From Veillonellaceae bacterium (lineage in GTDB: Bacteria; Bacillota; Negativicutes; Veillonellales; Veillonellaceae): 64,000 nt of DNA. Below are positions 43,529 to 52,753 of this stretch, piece by piece. Each line of letters begins with the position of its first letter. The stretch's first letter is position 1. The notes beneath the pieces were generated by a model, which saw only the letters and a program-made list of their open reading frames with translations, was not told the DNA's origin and ran no database searches. The translations under genes were made by a program, and so were the position numbers. The stretch is from NCBI GenBank assembly GCA_900766245.1, contig CAAFUR010000006.1, forward strand, positions 1 through 64,000, read 5' to 3'.

Positions 43529-44638
43529 ATGGTAACTATGAAAGATATTGCTCAAGCCATTGAAAGTCAAGCGCCATTGCAGTTGCAAGAGTCTTGGGAT
43601 AATTGCGGATTACAAGTGGGATCTATGAGCTCAACCGTGCAACGTGTGTTAACGGCATTAGATGTGACGCCAGAAGTAGTAGCAGAAGCGATAGAGCAAC
43701 AGATAGATGCGATTGTGACACATCATCCGATGATTTTCAAAGGTATAAAATCTATCAACATTGATACGATACAAGGTAAGATGATTAGAGATCTATTATG
43801 CCATACGATTAATGTGTATAGTGCGCATACGAATTTAGATGTTACAGCTGGTGGTCTTAATGACGAAGTGGCTATACGACTAGGGTTACAAGATATACAA
43901 GGGTTAGAAGAAACGGGACGTGACGTGGCTTATAAAGTGGCTGTCTATGTACCTATTACGCACAGTGAACAAGTTCGCCAAGCTATGGGCAACGCGGGGG
44001 CAGGTCATATCGGCGCGTACAGTCATTGCAGTTTTTCTGTTGCTGGAGAAGGGAGATTTTTGCCCTTAGAAGGGACGAACCCTTTCATTGGTCAGGTAGG
44101 GGCGATTGAAACTGTGCCAGAAGAACGTGTGGAAACGGTAGTGCCTAAAAATCTATTGGGTCAGGTGTTAGCGGCTATGAAAGAAGCCCACCCGTATGAA
44201 GAAATTGCCTACGATATAGTAGCCTTAGAGAATGCGTATGATGCACACTATATTGGTCGCATTGGGAATTTACCGCAACCACTATCGATAGAGGAGTTCA
44301 AAGAAGTATTACAATCTGCATTCCCTCATAGTACATTGCGTTGGGGTGGAGCTAAGCAATCATCTATTCAACGTGTAGGTCTATGCACGGGTAGTGGAGC
44401 GGAGTTCATTAAGATAGCAGCTAAGCAAAAAGCAGATGTGTATATTACTGGGGATGTCAAATACCATGATATGCAACTAGCAAAAGAATTAGGAATCACA
44501 GTAGTGGACGCAGGCCATTATGGTACAGAATACATGAGCCAAACAGTATTGAAACGAATGATAGAAAGAATTTTCACGACTCAAGAGGTAGAGGTCATAG
44601 AAAGTAAAGTGCAAAGAGATTTTTTCTTTGAAGTCTAA
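43529..44638 (+). CDS. Nif3-like dinuclear metal-center protein (GTP cyclohydrolase I type 2/NIF3 family)
   Basis: 369 residues, long bacterial form with a central PII-like insert (about 125-230, KVAVYVPITHSEQVRQAMGNAGAGHIGAYSHCSFSV). Metal-binding DNCGLQVG, VTHHPMIFKG, SAHTNLDV and C-terminal DAGHYGTEYMS. The physiological function is unclear across the family. aggaggt site 5 nt upstream. Confidence 0.9.
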   Translation: MVTMKDIAQAIESQAPLQLQESWDNCGLQVGSMSSTVQRVLTALDVTPEVVAEAIEQQIDAIVTHHPMIFKGIKSINIDTIQGKMIRDLLCHTINVYSAHTNLDVTAGGLNDEVAIRLGLQDIQGLEETGRDVAYKVAVYVPITHSEQVRQAMGNAGAGHIGAYSHCSFSVAGEGRFLPLEGTNPFIGQVGAIETVPEERVETVVPKNLLGQVLAAMKEAHPYEEIAYDIVALENAYDAHYIGRIGNLPQPLSIEEFKEVLQSAFPHSTLRWGGAKQSSIQRVGLCTGSGAEFIKIAAKQKADVYITGDVKYHDMQLAKELGITVVDAGHYGTEYMSQTVLKRMIERIFTTQEVEVIESKVQRDFFFEV

Positions 44639-44656
44639 GCACTTTCAGTTTATAAT
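44628..44656 (+). promoter_or_regulatory. Promoter of rnpB
   Basis: TTGAAG (44628-44633), 17-bp spacer, TATAAT (44651-44656), overlapping the end of the nif3 gene. Confidence 0.65.
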
Positions 44657-44699
44657 GTATAAGAGAGGTATTGACCCTCTCGGTGGTCTATGCTAGACT

Positions 44700-45052
44700 T
44701 AAACAGTAAGTATGAAAGGCGATTGCAAGTCTACTTGACTTGAGGAAAGTCCGAGCTCCATAGGGCAGGATGCCGGCTAACGGCCGGCGTGGGTGACCAT
44801 AGGGAATAGTGCCACAGAAAAGTAAACCGCCACCTTCGGGTGGTAAGGGTGGAACGGTCGCGGTAAGAGCGCACCAGGTACATGGTAACATGTATGCTCG
44901 GTAAACCCCATCCGGAGCAAGGCCGAATAGGAAAGGGTTAAGGGTTGCCCGCCTACCTTTCGGGTTGTGCCGCTTGAGCGTATAGGCAACTATGCGCCTA
45001 GAAAGATAATCGCCACTGCGAAAGCAGGACAGAACTCGGCTTATTGATTGCT
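44700..45052 (+). ncRNA. rnpB: RNase P RNA (bacterial, type A-like)
   Basis: Contains the conserved core: gaggaaagtccgagctcc at about 44751, a gccggctaacggccggc P-helix, ggaacggtcgcggtaagagc, the taaaccccatccggagcaag region and the 3' acagaactcggctta motif. cagtaag near 44704 can pair with cttattg near 45040 to close P1. Ends are approximate; the promoter suggests a primary 5' end near 44663. Catalyses 5' maturation of tRNAs, including the cluster just upstream. Confidence 0.93.
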
Positions 45053-45056
45053 TGCT

Positions 45057-45087
45057 CAAAACCGCTCTTCGGAGCGGTTTTGTTATT
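45057..45087 (+). terminator. Terminator of rnpB
   Basis: aaaaccgctc, TTCG loop, gagcggtttt, then gttattg. Confidence 0.88.
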
Positions 45088-45102
45088 GTAGGAGGTATCG
45101 TT

Positions 45103-45420
45103 ATGAAATTAGAATCCATTAAAACCTATGAAGAGTTTAAATCCATTGTCAAAGGCGATGACGAAATCGTACTAGCTTGTTTTACGGCAGAATGGTGTGA
45201 TCCATGCAAGCTGATGAAAGAAGAATTAGATGTGTTACACGATGAACTACAAGGTGTAGCACGCATGATTGCCATCGATATTGACGAATCGAAAGAGATT
45301 GTCTTAAAAGAAGATGTACAAGGGGTACCGACGATTATTTGCTATAAAAAAGGAAAAGAGAAAGATCGTGTAGGAGGCTATAAAAAAGCAGCTTCTGTAC
45401 GTAAGTTATTGAAACTATAA
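45103..45420 (+). CDS. Thioredoxin-like protein with WCDPC active site
   Basis: 105 residues, single thioredoxin fold. Redox motif AEWCDPCK (Cys32, Cys35) where standard thioredoxin has WCGPC; cis-Pro motif GVPTIICYKKG. The start is fixed by taggaggtatcg. It could be a general or a specialised thioredoxin; the next genes are a hydrogenase operon 70 nt later, but a link is not shown. HyaE-type chaperones lack the CxxC, so this is not one. Confidence 0.88.
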   Translation: MKLESIKTYEEFKSIVKGDDEIVLACFTAEWCDPCKLMKEELDVLHDELQGVARMIAIDIDESKEIVLKEDVQGVPTIICYKKGKEKDRVGGYKKAASVRKLLKL

Positions 45421-45483
45421 ATAGAGGATATAAAAATATTTTTACAAATTAGTGATTAATATTCTATAGGAGGAATACCTTTC

Positions 45484-45573
45484 ATGGTATACTATGTGTA
45501 TTACGTTAATTTGTATAGACGCTATAAAGTTATTGCAAGAAAGGGGCTTTTTTGTGAAAGAATCATTGAATAG
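45484..45573 (+). CDS. Possible leader peptide (29 aa) before hydrogenase operon
   Basis: MVYYVYYVNLYRRYKVIARK-type peptide, ATG 10 nt after a strong taggagga site, ending 20 nt inside the hydrogenase small-subunit gene. The good site is too far from any in-frame hydrogenase start, so it most likely serves this peptide or is a relic. Tyr-rich (Y at five of the first 15 positions). Confidence 0.4.
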   Translation: MVYYVYYVNLYRRYKVIARKGLFCERIIE

Positions 45574-46696
45574 TCTTTGGAATTTATTCCAAGAACGTAA
45601 ATTAAGCCGACGTACGTTTATGAAATCCTGTGTAGCGTTAACCGCTATTTTAGGGTTGCCACCAGCATTGACAAATAAAGTCGTAGCAGCGGCAGAAACA
45701 AAAGAATTACCTACGGTGATTTGGTTGCATGGTCATGAATGTACAGGATGTGACGAATCTTTTATTCGTTCCACATCGCCTTTCGCATCTGATGTGATTT
45801 TAAATATGATTGCCTTAGAGTATGATGATACCTTGGCTGCCGCAGCAGGGGAACCATTTGAACATCATTTACATCACTTGTTAGAAAGTAAAAAAGGTAA
45901 GTATGTATTGGCTGTTGAAGGTGGTGTGCCATTGGATGAAAATGGCTCGTACTGCCAAGTTGGTGGACGTCCATTTGTAGATGTATTGAAAGAATGCGCT
46001 GAAGGGGCTGCGTTCATCATCGAATATGGCTCTTGTGCAGCTTGGGGTGGTATTCAAGCAGCAAAGCCAAACCCAACGAATACAGTATCTGTTTCTTCTA
46101 TCGTAAAAGGCAAAAAAATCATTAAAGTACCAGGATGCCCTCCGATTCCAGAGGTGATGACTGGCGTGATTATGCATTATGCTTTATTTGGTGAAATTCC
46201 ACCTCTTGACGTAGAAGGAAGACCAAAACAATTCTATGGAAATCGCATCCATGATACTTGCTACCGCCGTCCTTTCTTTGATTCTGGATTGTTCGTGGAA
46301 CACTTCGATGATGATGCATCGAAAGCTGGCTGGTGCTTATATAAAGTAGGTTGCCGTGGACCAGAAACATATAACTCCTGTGGTAATTTACGTTGGTGGA
46401 ATGGTTTGTCTTATCCAATTCAATCTGGACATGGTTGTATTGGTTGCTCTGAAAAGGGATTCTGGGACAATGACAACTTTTACCAACGATTACCTCATAT
46501 TCATACACCAAATACCATCACTGATGTGGATACATTAGGTACAGTAGCAGGATTTGGCGCCTTTGGTGCAGTTATCGCTCACGGTGGTATTACGTTAGCG
46601 AAACATAAATATGATTCCATCCAAGAAGAGAAAAAATATTTAGCAGAACAAGAAGCGAAACAAAAAGAAGCGGAACAGAAAGGTAGTGACCAATAA
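45554..46696 (+). CDS. NiFe hydrogenase small subunit (Tat-exported)
   Basis: 380 residues. Twin-arginine signal SRRTFMK (about 18-24) plus hydrophobic stretch, cleavage near VAAAE; exports the folded heterodimer. Fe-S ligands: GHECTGCDES, EYGSCAAWGG and PGCPPIP (proximal), HDTCYR, GWCLYKVGC, and GCIGCSEKGFWD (medial/distal). C-terminal span (about 328-350, LGTVAGFGAFGAVIAHGGITLA) and charged tail anchor it to the membrane as in HyaA/HybO. GTG start chosen (aaaggggc 7 nt upstream); an upstream in-frame ATG lacks spacing. One-base overlap with the large-subunit gene. Confidence 0.95.
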   Translation: MKESLNSLWNLFQERKLSRRTFMKSCVALTAILGLPPALTNKVVAAAETKELPTVIWLHGHECTGCDESFIRSTSPFASDVILNMIALEYDDTLAAAAGEPFEHHLHHLLESKKGKYVLAVEGGVPLDENGSYCQVGGRPFVDVLKECAEGAAFIIEYGSCAAWGGIQAAKPNPTNTVSVSSIVKGKKIIKVPGCPPIPEVMTGVIMHYALFGEIPPLDVEGRPKQFYGNRIHDTCYRRPFFDSGLFVEHFDDDASKAGWCLYKVGCRGPETYNSCGNLRWWNGLSYPIQSGHGCIGCSEKGFWDNDNFYQRLPHIHTPNTITDVDTLGTVAGFGAFGAVIAHGGITLAKHKYDSIQEEKKYLAEQEAKQKEAEQKGSDQ

Positions 46697-48597
46697 TGAA
46701 ACGAGTTGTAGTTGATCCAGTGACCCGTATTGAAGGTCACTTGCGTGTAGAAGTAAGTGTTGACGAATCCACAGGTAAGGTGCAAGATGCCCTTTCCAGT
46801 GGTACTGCTTGGCGTGGCATTGAATTAGTAGCAAAAAATCGTGATCCTCGTGATGTATGGGCTTTTGTGCAACGTATTTGTGGCGTATGTACTTCTACGC
46901 ATGCTTTGGCAGCTCTTCGTGCTGTAGAAGATGCATTGGGTATTCAAATTCCTAAAAATGCCAACTATATCCGTAATATGATGCATAGTTGTTTAGATGT
47001 ACATGATCATATTGTGCATTTCTATCACTTGCATGCTCTTGACTGGGTAAGCCCAGTAGAGGCGTTGAAAGCAGATCCTAAGAAAACAGCAGAATTGCAA
47101 CAACAAGTCCTAGACACATACAATGTGAGCGGATTGCAACCAAACGATTTGGAATCTGCTACATCTGCGTACCCTAAGGAATTCCCTAAAGGCAATGCTA
47201 CGTATTATGCAGCGATTCAAACAAAAGTGAAAAAAATTGTAGAAAGTGGTCAATTAGGCATTTTCTCCGCTCAATGGTGGGATCATCCAGATTATCAATT
47301 ATTACCTCCAGAAGTGCATTTGATGGCTATTTCTCACTATTTGACAATCTTGGATCGTCAACGTGATATTGTGACGCCGCATGTTATTTTCGGTGGTAAA
47401 AACCCACACCCCCATTACATCGTAGGTGGTATGCCTTGCTCTATTTCCATGGATGATATGAATGCGCCTGTGAATGCGGCTCGTTTGGCAAGTGTGGATG
47501 AATCCATTTCCTTGGCAAAAGATTTGGTGAACTATTTCTATTTACCAGATTTACTAGCCATCGGTCATCTATATGTAAAAGCTGGCATGGTAGACGGTGG
47601 CGGATTGGCGAAAAAGCGCGTGTTAGCTTATGGTGGCTATCCAGATGATACATTCACTGGCATTAGCAACGGAGATTATTTCAAAAAAGCGCTAGTTCGT
47701 GCAAACGGTGTAGTAGAAAACTTCGAGCTTGGCTGGGAAAAAGCAACATTTACAGCACTAGAAGGGGAAGATTTGATGAATCCTGACTTCTTGTCAGAAG
47801 AAATCAATCATTCTTGGTTTGAATATCCAAATGGAGAAACATCCTTGCATCCAACAGAAGGTGTAACGAAACCAGCTTTTACAGGTCCTAAAACAGGAAC
47901 CAACAAAAAATGGGAATTCTTGGATGAAGAGAAAAAATATTCTTGGATTAAATCACCTACTTTCAAAGGTAAAGCTTGCGAAGTGGGCCCATTAGCAAAA
48001 TACATCGTTGTCTATGTAAAAGTAAAACAAGGCATCATCAAAGAGCCTACTTGGGCTGAAAAAATGATGGTCGACCAAATTGATGCAGTGTCCAAGGTAC
48101 TAGGTGTACCAGCTCATGTGTGGATGTGTTCCACAGTGGGCCGTACGGCAGCTCGTGGATTAGATGCACAAGTGGCAGCAAACTTGAGCCAACATTTCTA
48201 CAATCGTTTAGTAGAGAATATCAAAACTGGTGACACTGTAGTGGCGGATACTCGTAAATTTGATCCTAATACTTGGCCAAAAGAGGCAAAAGGTGTAGGC
48301 GTACTAGATGCTCCACGTGGTGGCTTAGGTCATTGGTGTGTCATCAAAGATGGTCGTGTAGATAATTATCAATGTATCGTACCAACGACTTGGAATGCAT
48401 GCCCTAAAACGATTGCTGGCGAACATGGTGCATACGAATCTAATATGATAGACACTAAAGTCAAAGTAGCGGATAAACCATTAGAAATTTTAAAAGGTAT
48501 ACATTCCTTTGACCCTTGTTTGGCATGTGCTACACACTTGTACAATAAAAAAGGTGAAAAAATAGTATCTGTGAATACAGATGCCCTATGTAAATAG
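46696..48597 (+). CDS. NiFe hydrogenase large subunit
   Basis: 633 residues. Binds the Ni-Fe(CN)2CO site through RICGVC (about 61-66) and DPCLACATH (about 606-614). The 19-residue tail after the last His (LYNKKGEKIVSVNTDALCK) is the piece removed by the maturation protease. RIEGHLRVEV at the start is also conserved. With the small subunit it oxidises H2 on the periplasmic side, group 1 uptake type. The hyp genes for metal-site assembly are outside the window. Confidence 0.96.
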   Translation: MKRVVVDPVTRIEGHLRVEVSVDESTGKVQDALSSGTAWRGIELVAKNRDPRDVWAFVQRICGVCTSTHALAALRAVEDALGIQIPKNANYIRNMMHSCLDVHDHIVHFYHLHALDWVSPVEALKADPKKTAELQQQVLDTYNVSGLQPNDLESATSAYPKEFPKGNATYYAAIQTKVKKIVESGQLGIFSAQWWDHPDYQLLPPEVHLMAISHYLTILDRQRDIVTPHVIFGGKNPHPHYIVGGMPCSISMDDMNAPVNAARLASVDESISLAKDLVNYFYLPDLLAIGHLYVKAGMVDGGGLAKKRVLAYGGYPDDTFTGISNGDYFKKALVRANGVVENFELGWEKATFTALEGEDLMNPDFLSEEINHSWFEYPNGETSLHPTEGVTKPAFTGPKTGTNKKWEFLDEEKKYSWIKSPTFKGKACEVGPLAKYIVVYVKVKQGIIKEPTWAEKMMVDQIDAVSKVLGVPAHVWMCSTVGRTAARGLDAQVAANLSQHFYNRLVENIKTGDTVVADTRKFDPNTWPKEAKGVGVLDAPRGGLGHWCVIKDGRVDNYQCIVPTTWNACPKTIAGEHGAYESNMIDTKVKVADKPLEILKGIHSFDPCLACATHLYNKKGEKIVSVNTDALCK

Positions 48598-48612
48598 GGA
48601 GGAGGCGCATCT

Positions 48613-49329
48613 ATGTTACCATTAAATAAAAAGCCTTATCGTGTATTTAGTTTATGGCTCCGCATTTTCCATTGGACCATGGTGCTTTGCGTAACGGCTC
48701 TATTCTGGACTGGCTTATACATTGGGAATCCAGGGTTCCAAGCTACACCAGGTAGTGTGGAACCGACAATCGCAGTGGGCGGTTGGTTCTCTATGGAAAT
48801 GATTCGCAAGATTCATTTTATTGCAGCCTTTATTTTAATTGCCTCCTTGGTATTCCGTATTTACGGAGGAATCCGATATCGTGGTGATCGCCTGTTCCCA
48901 CGATTCCATAAAAAATCCTATTGGATTGGTATTTGGGATACTATGAAACATTACATGATGTTGCCACAACAACGGGAGCATCGCTTCTTGCGTAACTCTT
49001 TGGCTCGTACAAGTTACGTAGGTGTCTATGTGATGTTGTTTTTAGAAATATGTACAGGCCTTGCTATGTATGCACAGGTGTATCCAGATACTTGGGTGGC
49101 ACAAATTTTTAATCCAGTGAATTTGTTATTTACAGAATATCAAGTGCATATGATTCATCATTATATTGCTTGGGGATTCTTGTTATTTACTATTGTTCAC
49201 GTATATTTGGCATTCCGCGAGGATGTTATGGAAGAATCTGGAGAAGTATCCAGTATGGTTTCAGGTATGAAATTTTACCCTACAGATCCAGAAGATATAG
49301 AGGACTTATATGGACCAAATAAAAAATAA
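48613..49329 (+). CDS. Ni/Fe-hydrogenase b-type cytochrome subunit
   Basis: 238 residues, four membrane spans (about 20-38, 68-90, 135-155, 185-205). Likely haem ligands: His in RIFHWTM, KIHFIAAF and IHHYIAWGFLLFTIVHVYLAF. Transfers electrons from the small subunit to quinone. Good gggaggagg site; overlaps the protease gene by 20 nt. Confidence 0.92.
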   Translation: MLPLNKKPYRVFSLWLRIFHWTMVLCVTALFWTGLYIGNPGFQATPGSVEPTIAVGGWFSMEMIRKIHFIAAFILIASLVFRIYGGIRYRGDRLFPRFHKKSYWIGIWDTMKHYMMLPQQREHRFLRNSLARTSYVGVYVMLFLEICTGLAMYAQVYPDTWVAQIFNPVNLLFTEYQVHMIHHYIAWGFLLFTIVHVYLAFREDVMEESGEVSSMVSGMKFYPTDPEDIEDLYGPNKK

Positions 49330-49819
49330 TCCCATCGTACTATTAGGGGTAGGCAATATTTTGCTTACTGATGAGGGATTCGGTGTCCATGTGGTGAACC
49401 AATTACGGGAGGATTATGTATTTAATCCTCCTATTACCATTCTAGATGGGGGAACCATGGGCATGGAATTGCTCACCTATATGCGTGGTATGACAAAGCT
49501 ATTGTTAGTGGATGCTATCAATGGTGGTGAGGCACCGGGCACAGTGTATGAGTTTCCACATGAGGAAATGAATAGTTATTTTACAGAAGCCATTTCTGTG
49601 CATGAGGTAGGGATGCAAGATATTTTACGTATCCGTGCGTTGCAAGAAGATCCTTTAGAGGATGCCGTTGTCATCGGTGTAGAACCTGCAAGCTTAGAAT
49701 TAGGACTTACCTTGAGTGATGCTACGCAAGCTGTGGTAGCTGAAGTGAAAGAACGGGTGCTGAGGGTTTTATCTAATTGGCATGTAACAGCTAGTCCTGT
49801 GAGTGGAAAAGAAGAATAG
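49310..49819 (+). CDS. Hydrogenase maturation protease (HyaD/HybD family)
   Basis: 169 residues. GVGNILLTDEGFGVHVV (Glu ligand), LLLVDAINGG (Asp ligand) and SVHEVGMQD (His ligand) form the Ni-sensing site. It removes the large-subunit tail once Ni is inserted. Translationally coupled to the cytochrome gene. Confidence 0.94.
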   Translation: MDQIKNNPIVLLGVGNILLTDEGFGVHVVNQLREDYVFNPPITILDGGTMGMELLTYMRGMTKLLLVDAINGGEAPGTVYEFPHEEMNSYFTEAISVHEVGMQDILRIRALQEDPLEDAVVIGVEPASLELGLTLSDATQAVVAEVKERVLRVLSNWHVTASPVSGKEE

Positions 49820-49863
49820 ACTGCTACATACTATAAACTGTAATAATTTGATAAGGAGATTCT

Positions 49864-50241
49864 ATGCAAAATGAATTTGGTCGTGTAAAAGCGGTATTTC
49901 AAGAATTAAAAAATGCTTTGCAACAGTTGCGTAAAACAGGTGAAACCTATACGATTTATGTGGAAAACACGGGGCTTACCATGGAAGAGCAAGTGGAAGT
50001 ATTGGAAACATTGGGACGTGGTGATGTGACGATCCATCTGAAAGATACAGATCAACCTGTAGAGTGGTATGAGTCTACTATCCGTGGCGTTTGGATTGGT
50101 ACTTTTCGCAATGGGCGAGATGAAGCCATCCTCTATACCATTGAAGTGTGTCGCTATCCGACCTTAGCAGGAGCCTATGATGAAGATATTATCGGAGGAG
50201 AAGCGGACTTACAAGAATGGATTGAAGCAGCTGACCTGTAA
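49864..50241 (+). CDS. Short HupH/HyaF-like hydrogenase expression protein
   Basis: 125 residues. VLETLGRGDVTIHL followed by ESTIRGVWIGTFRNGRDEAIL and TIEVCRYPTLAGAYDEDI resembles the conserved C-terminal region of HupH/HyaF. Typical HyaF is over 250 residues, so only one domain is present. Likely involved in hydrogenase maturation (Fe-S or small-subunit assembly in relatives). Last gene of the operon, 45 nt after the protease gene. Confidence 0.72.
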   Translation: MQNEFGRVKAVFQELKNALQQLRKTGETYTIYVENTGLTMEEQVEVLETLGRGDVTIHLKDTDQPVEWYESTIRGVWIGTFRNGRDEAILYTIEVCRYPTLAGAYDEDIIGGEADLQEWIEAADL

Positions 50242-50357
50242 TTGGTAAGCTTGTCTATAAAAAATGTTACATCTATAAGCTGTTTATGGGTATCTTCTAT
50301 ATCAATAAATCATAGCTAACACTATTTTTAAAAGAAAACATATAAAAAAGTATAGAT

Positions 50358-50396
50358 AAAACTCTTTCATTATATTTTAGTGAGAGAGTTTTTCAT
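50358..50396 (+). terminator. Terminator of hydrogenase operon
   Basis: aaactctttca pairs with tgagagagttt (one G-U), AT loop, then ttcattt. The rest of the 50242-50705 gap is AT-rich with the fumarase promoter and nothing else I can support. Confidence 0.75.
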
Positions 50397-50630
50397 TTGT
50401 AAACATAATATTTTATGCTTAAACATAGTAGAATTTAGTAGGAAATAACGTATTGATAAGATTAAATATATGTGTATTTTAAATGGTTTATAAAGAGTGG
50501 ATATTTGTCCACAGAGGGGCTGGACTATAAGATTTAGAAGTACCTTAGAAATAGAGAACTATATGCATTTTTCAATAAATGATAATAGATTCTATCATAA
50601 TAAACAGTTATAGCACCTATTCTTAAAGAA

Positions 50631-50659
50631 TTGAAAAAGATAGTTCATGGTGTTACAAT
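50631..50659 (+). promoter_or_regulatory. Promoter of fumarase genes
   Basis: TTGAAA (50631-50636), 17-bp spacer, TACAAT (50654-50659). Confidence 0.6.
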
Positions 50660-50705
50660 AATACACAAGAGAAAGGTCTCTGTTTTAAGTTGAGGAGGGA
50701 TTACT

Positions 50706-51548
50706 TTGCGTAACATTCACGTTGAGAAAGTAACAGAAAAGGTAGCAGAATTATGTATGAATGCAGCATATCATCTTCCAAAAGATATGTACAATGCATT
50801 GAAAAAAGGCTATGAATGTGAGAAATCTCCAGTAGGTAAAGGGGTACTAGATCAAATCATTAAAAATGCGGAAATCGCTGATGCTGAAGATCGTCCAATC
50901 TGCCAAGATACTGGTCTTACAATCGTATTCTTAGAAGTTGGTCAAGATGTACACTTCGAAGGTGGAGATCTTGAAGAAGCGGTACAAGCTGGTGTAGCAA
51001 AAGGATATGTTGATGGATATCTTCGTAAATCCGTAGTAGCTGAACCTTTGTTCAACCGTGTAAACACTAAAAATAACACTCCAGCAGTGATTTACACTAA
51101 AATTGTTCCAGGCGACAAAGTTGACATTAATGTAGAGTTAAAAGGCTTTGGTTCTGAAAACAAATCTGGCGTAAAAATGTTGGTTCCTGCTGATGGCGTT
51201 GAAGGCGTTAAAAAAGCAGTTCTTGAAATCGTTAAAAAAGCTGGCCCTAACCCATGCCCTCCAATGGTACTAGGTATTGGTATCGGTGGTACTATGGACT
51301 ACGCAGCATTTCTTTCCAAAAAAGCTCTTCTTCGCTCTGTAGAAGAACGTAATGCACATCCTGAATATGCAAAATTGGAAGAAGAAATCAATGCAATGGT
51401 TAACAAAACTGGTATCGGACCTCAATTAGGTGGTACTACAACAGCAGTTTCCGTTAATATCGAGTGGGCAGCAACACATATCGCTGGTCTTCCTGTAGCA
51501 GTAACTATTTGCTGCCACGCTAGCCGTCATGCTCACGGTGAAGTTTAA
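50706..51548 (+). CDS. Class I fumarate hydratase, alpha subunit
   Basis: 280 residues, [4Fe-4S] enzyme. RPICQDTGLT (cluster Cys about 61), PNPCPPMVLGIGIGG (second Cys about 188) and TICCHASRHA (third Cys) bind the cluster. With the beta subunit it interconverts fumarate and malate in the lactate-to-succinate route. Some such pairs are tartrate dehydratases; fumarase is favoured by general metabolism. TTG start behind gaggaggga. Confidence 0.9.
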   Translation: MRNIHVEKVTEKVAELCMNAAYHLPKDMYNALKKGYECEKSPVGKGVLDQIIKNAEIADAEDRPICQDTGLTIVFLEVGQDVHFEGGDLEEAVQAGVAKGYVDGYLRKSVVAEPLFNRVNTKNNTPAVIYTKIVPGDKVDINVELKGFGSENKSGVKMLVPADGVEGVKKAVLEIVKKAGPNPCPPMVLGIGIGGTMDYAAFLSKKALLRSVEERNAHPEYAKLEEEINAMVNKTGIGPQLGGTTTAVSVNIEWAATHIAGLPVAVTICCHASRHAHGEV

Positions 51549-51562
51549 GAGGGGGAATAACC

Positions 51563-52123
51563 ATGGCAGAACAAATTCGTATTCAAACACCTTTAACAGA
51601 AGAACAATCCCGTAAATTAAAAGCTGGTGATATGGTTCTTATCTCTGGTAAAATCTACAGTGCTCGTGATGCTGCTCATAAAGTAATGACTGAAGCGTTA
51701 GCACGTGGCGAAGAATTACCAATCGATTGGCATGACAAAATCGTTTACTATTTAGGACCAAGCCCAGCTAAACCAGGAGACCCAATCGGTTCCGCAGGTC
51801 CTACAACATCTGGTCGTATGGATGCTTACACACCAACAATGCTTGATCAAGGTATCAAAGGCATGATCGGTAAAGGTTCCCGTAAACCAGAAGTTATCGA
51901 ATCCATGAAGAAAAACGGTGTAACTTACTTTGCAGCCGTTGGTGGTGCAGCAGCGTTAATTGCTAAATCCATTAAAAAATATGATGTTATCGCTTATGCT
52001 GATTTAGGTCCAGAAGCTTTGGCAGAATTAACTGTAGAAGATTTCCCTGCAATCGTTGTTATCGATAGCGAAGGAAACGATTTCTACGAAATCGGTCAAG
52101 CTCCATATCGCGAAGACGTTTAA
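51563..52123 (+). CDS. Class I fumarate hydratase, beta subunit
   Basis: 186 residues. VLISGKIYSARDAAH, YYLGPSPAKPGDPIGSAGPTTSGRMD, GKGSR and FAAVGGAAALIAKSIKK. Completes the active site on the alpha cluster. 14 nt after the alpha gene, gaggggga site. Confidence 0.92.
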   Translation: MAEQIRIQTPLTEEQSRKLKAGDMVLISGKIYSARDAAHKVMTEALARGEELPIDWHDKIVYYLGPSPAKPGDPIGSAGPTTSGRMDAYTPTMLDQGIKGMIGKGSRKPEVIESMKKNGVTYFAAVGGAAALIAKSIKKYDVIAYADLGPEALAELTVEDFPAIVVIDSEGNDFYEIGQAPYREDV

Positions 52124-52128
52124 TTAAT

Positions 52129-52165
52129 CAATAAGAGGCTTTCTTTAGAAGGCCTCTTATTTTAT
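52129..52165 (+). terminator. Terminator of fumarase genes
   Basis: aataagaggctttct pairs with agaaggcctcttatt (one G-U), then ttatt. Confidence 0.85.
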
Positions 52166-52280
52166 TATATATAGGTTAAAGAGGAGAATAGAGATAACAG
52201 AATCTAGCTTTTTCATCTTTTATATAAAAAGATTATGATATAATACAGGTAGGTTAGTATATAATTAGAAAGGAGAGATT

Positions 52281-52745
52281 ATGATAGGACTTATAGTAAG
52301 TGGTATTATTTTGCTCCTCATCGAAATGATGATACCTGGATTTGGCATTTTTGGTCTAACAGGCTTATTGCTATTTCTCTGGGGTATTTACGATTGGATG
52401 GGTGGAGGCCCTATGGCATTGATCATGGTCACAGTGCTTTCAGTGATAGGCGTACTCTTGTTATGGTGGATTGTGTCGATTTTTCCTAAAACACGATTAG
52501 GAGAGCGATTGACATTGCGCTTGCAATCTACTAAGGAAAAAGGATATGCTACACATCCAGACCCTAATCGCTGGTTGGGCAAGATTGGATATACAAAAAC
52601 GGTATTACGACCAGCAGGAACCATTGTTGTGGAAGGAACATTCCTCGATGTTGTTACTGATGGCGAATTTTATGAACCAGGTACAGAAGTAGAAGTTATT
52701 TCTGTCACCGGTGGTCGTATCGTAGTGAGAACTACAAATAGATAG
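52281..52745 (+). CDS. NfeD-like membrane protein
   Basis: 154 residues, short NfeD. Two or three N-terminal spans ([39 protein letters not shown]) and a C-terminal OB-fold ([35 protein letters not shown]). Short NfeD proteins are co-encoded with flotillins and work with them in membrane organisation. Ends 8 nt before floA. Confidence 0.88.
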   Translation: MIGLIVSGIILLLIEMMIPGFGIFGLTGLLLFLWGIYDWMGGGPMALIMVTVLSVIGVLLLWWIVSIFPKTRLGERLTLRLQSTKEKGYATHPDPNRWLGKIGYTKTVLRPAGTIVVEGTFLDVVTDGEFYEPGTEVEVISVTGGRIVVRTTNR

Positions 52746-52753
52746 GAGGACAT

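Noticed and set aside
44688..45119. Minus-strand frame of 143 codons
   Set aside because: Lies inside RNase P RNA, whose conserved core is clear on the plus strand.
45103..45420. HyaE-type hydrogenase chaperone
   Set aside because: It has an intact CxxC, whereas HyaE/HupG relatives lack it; the protein fits ordinary thioredoxin better.
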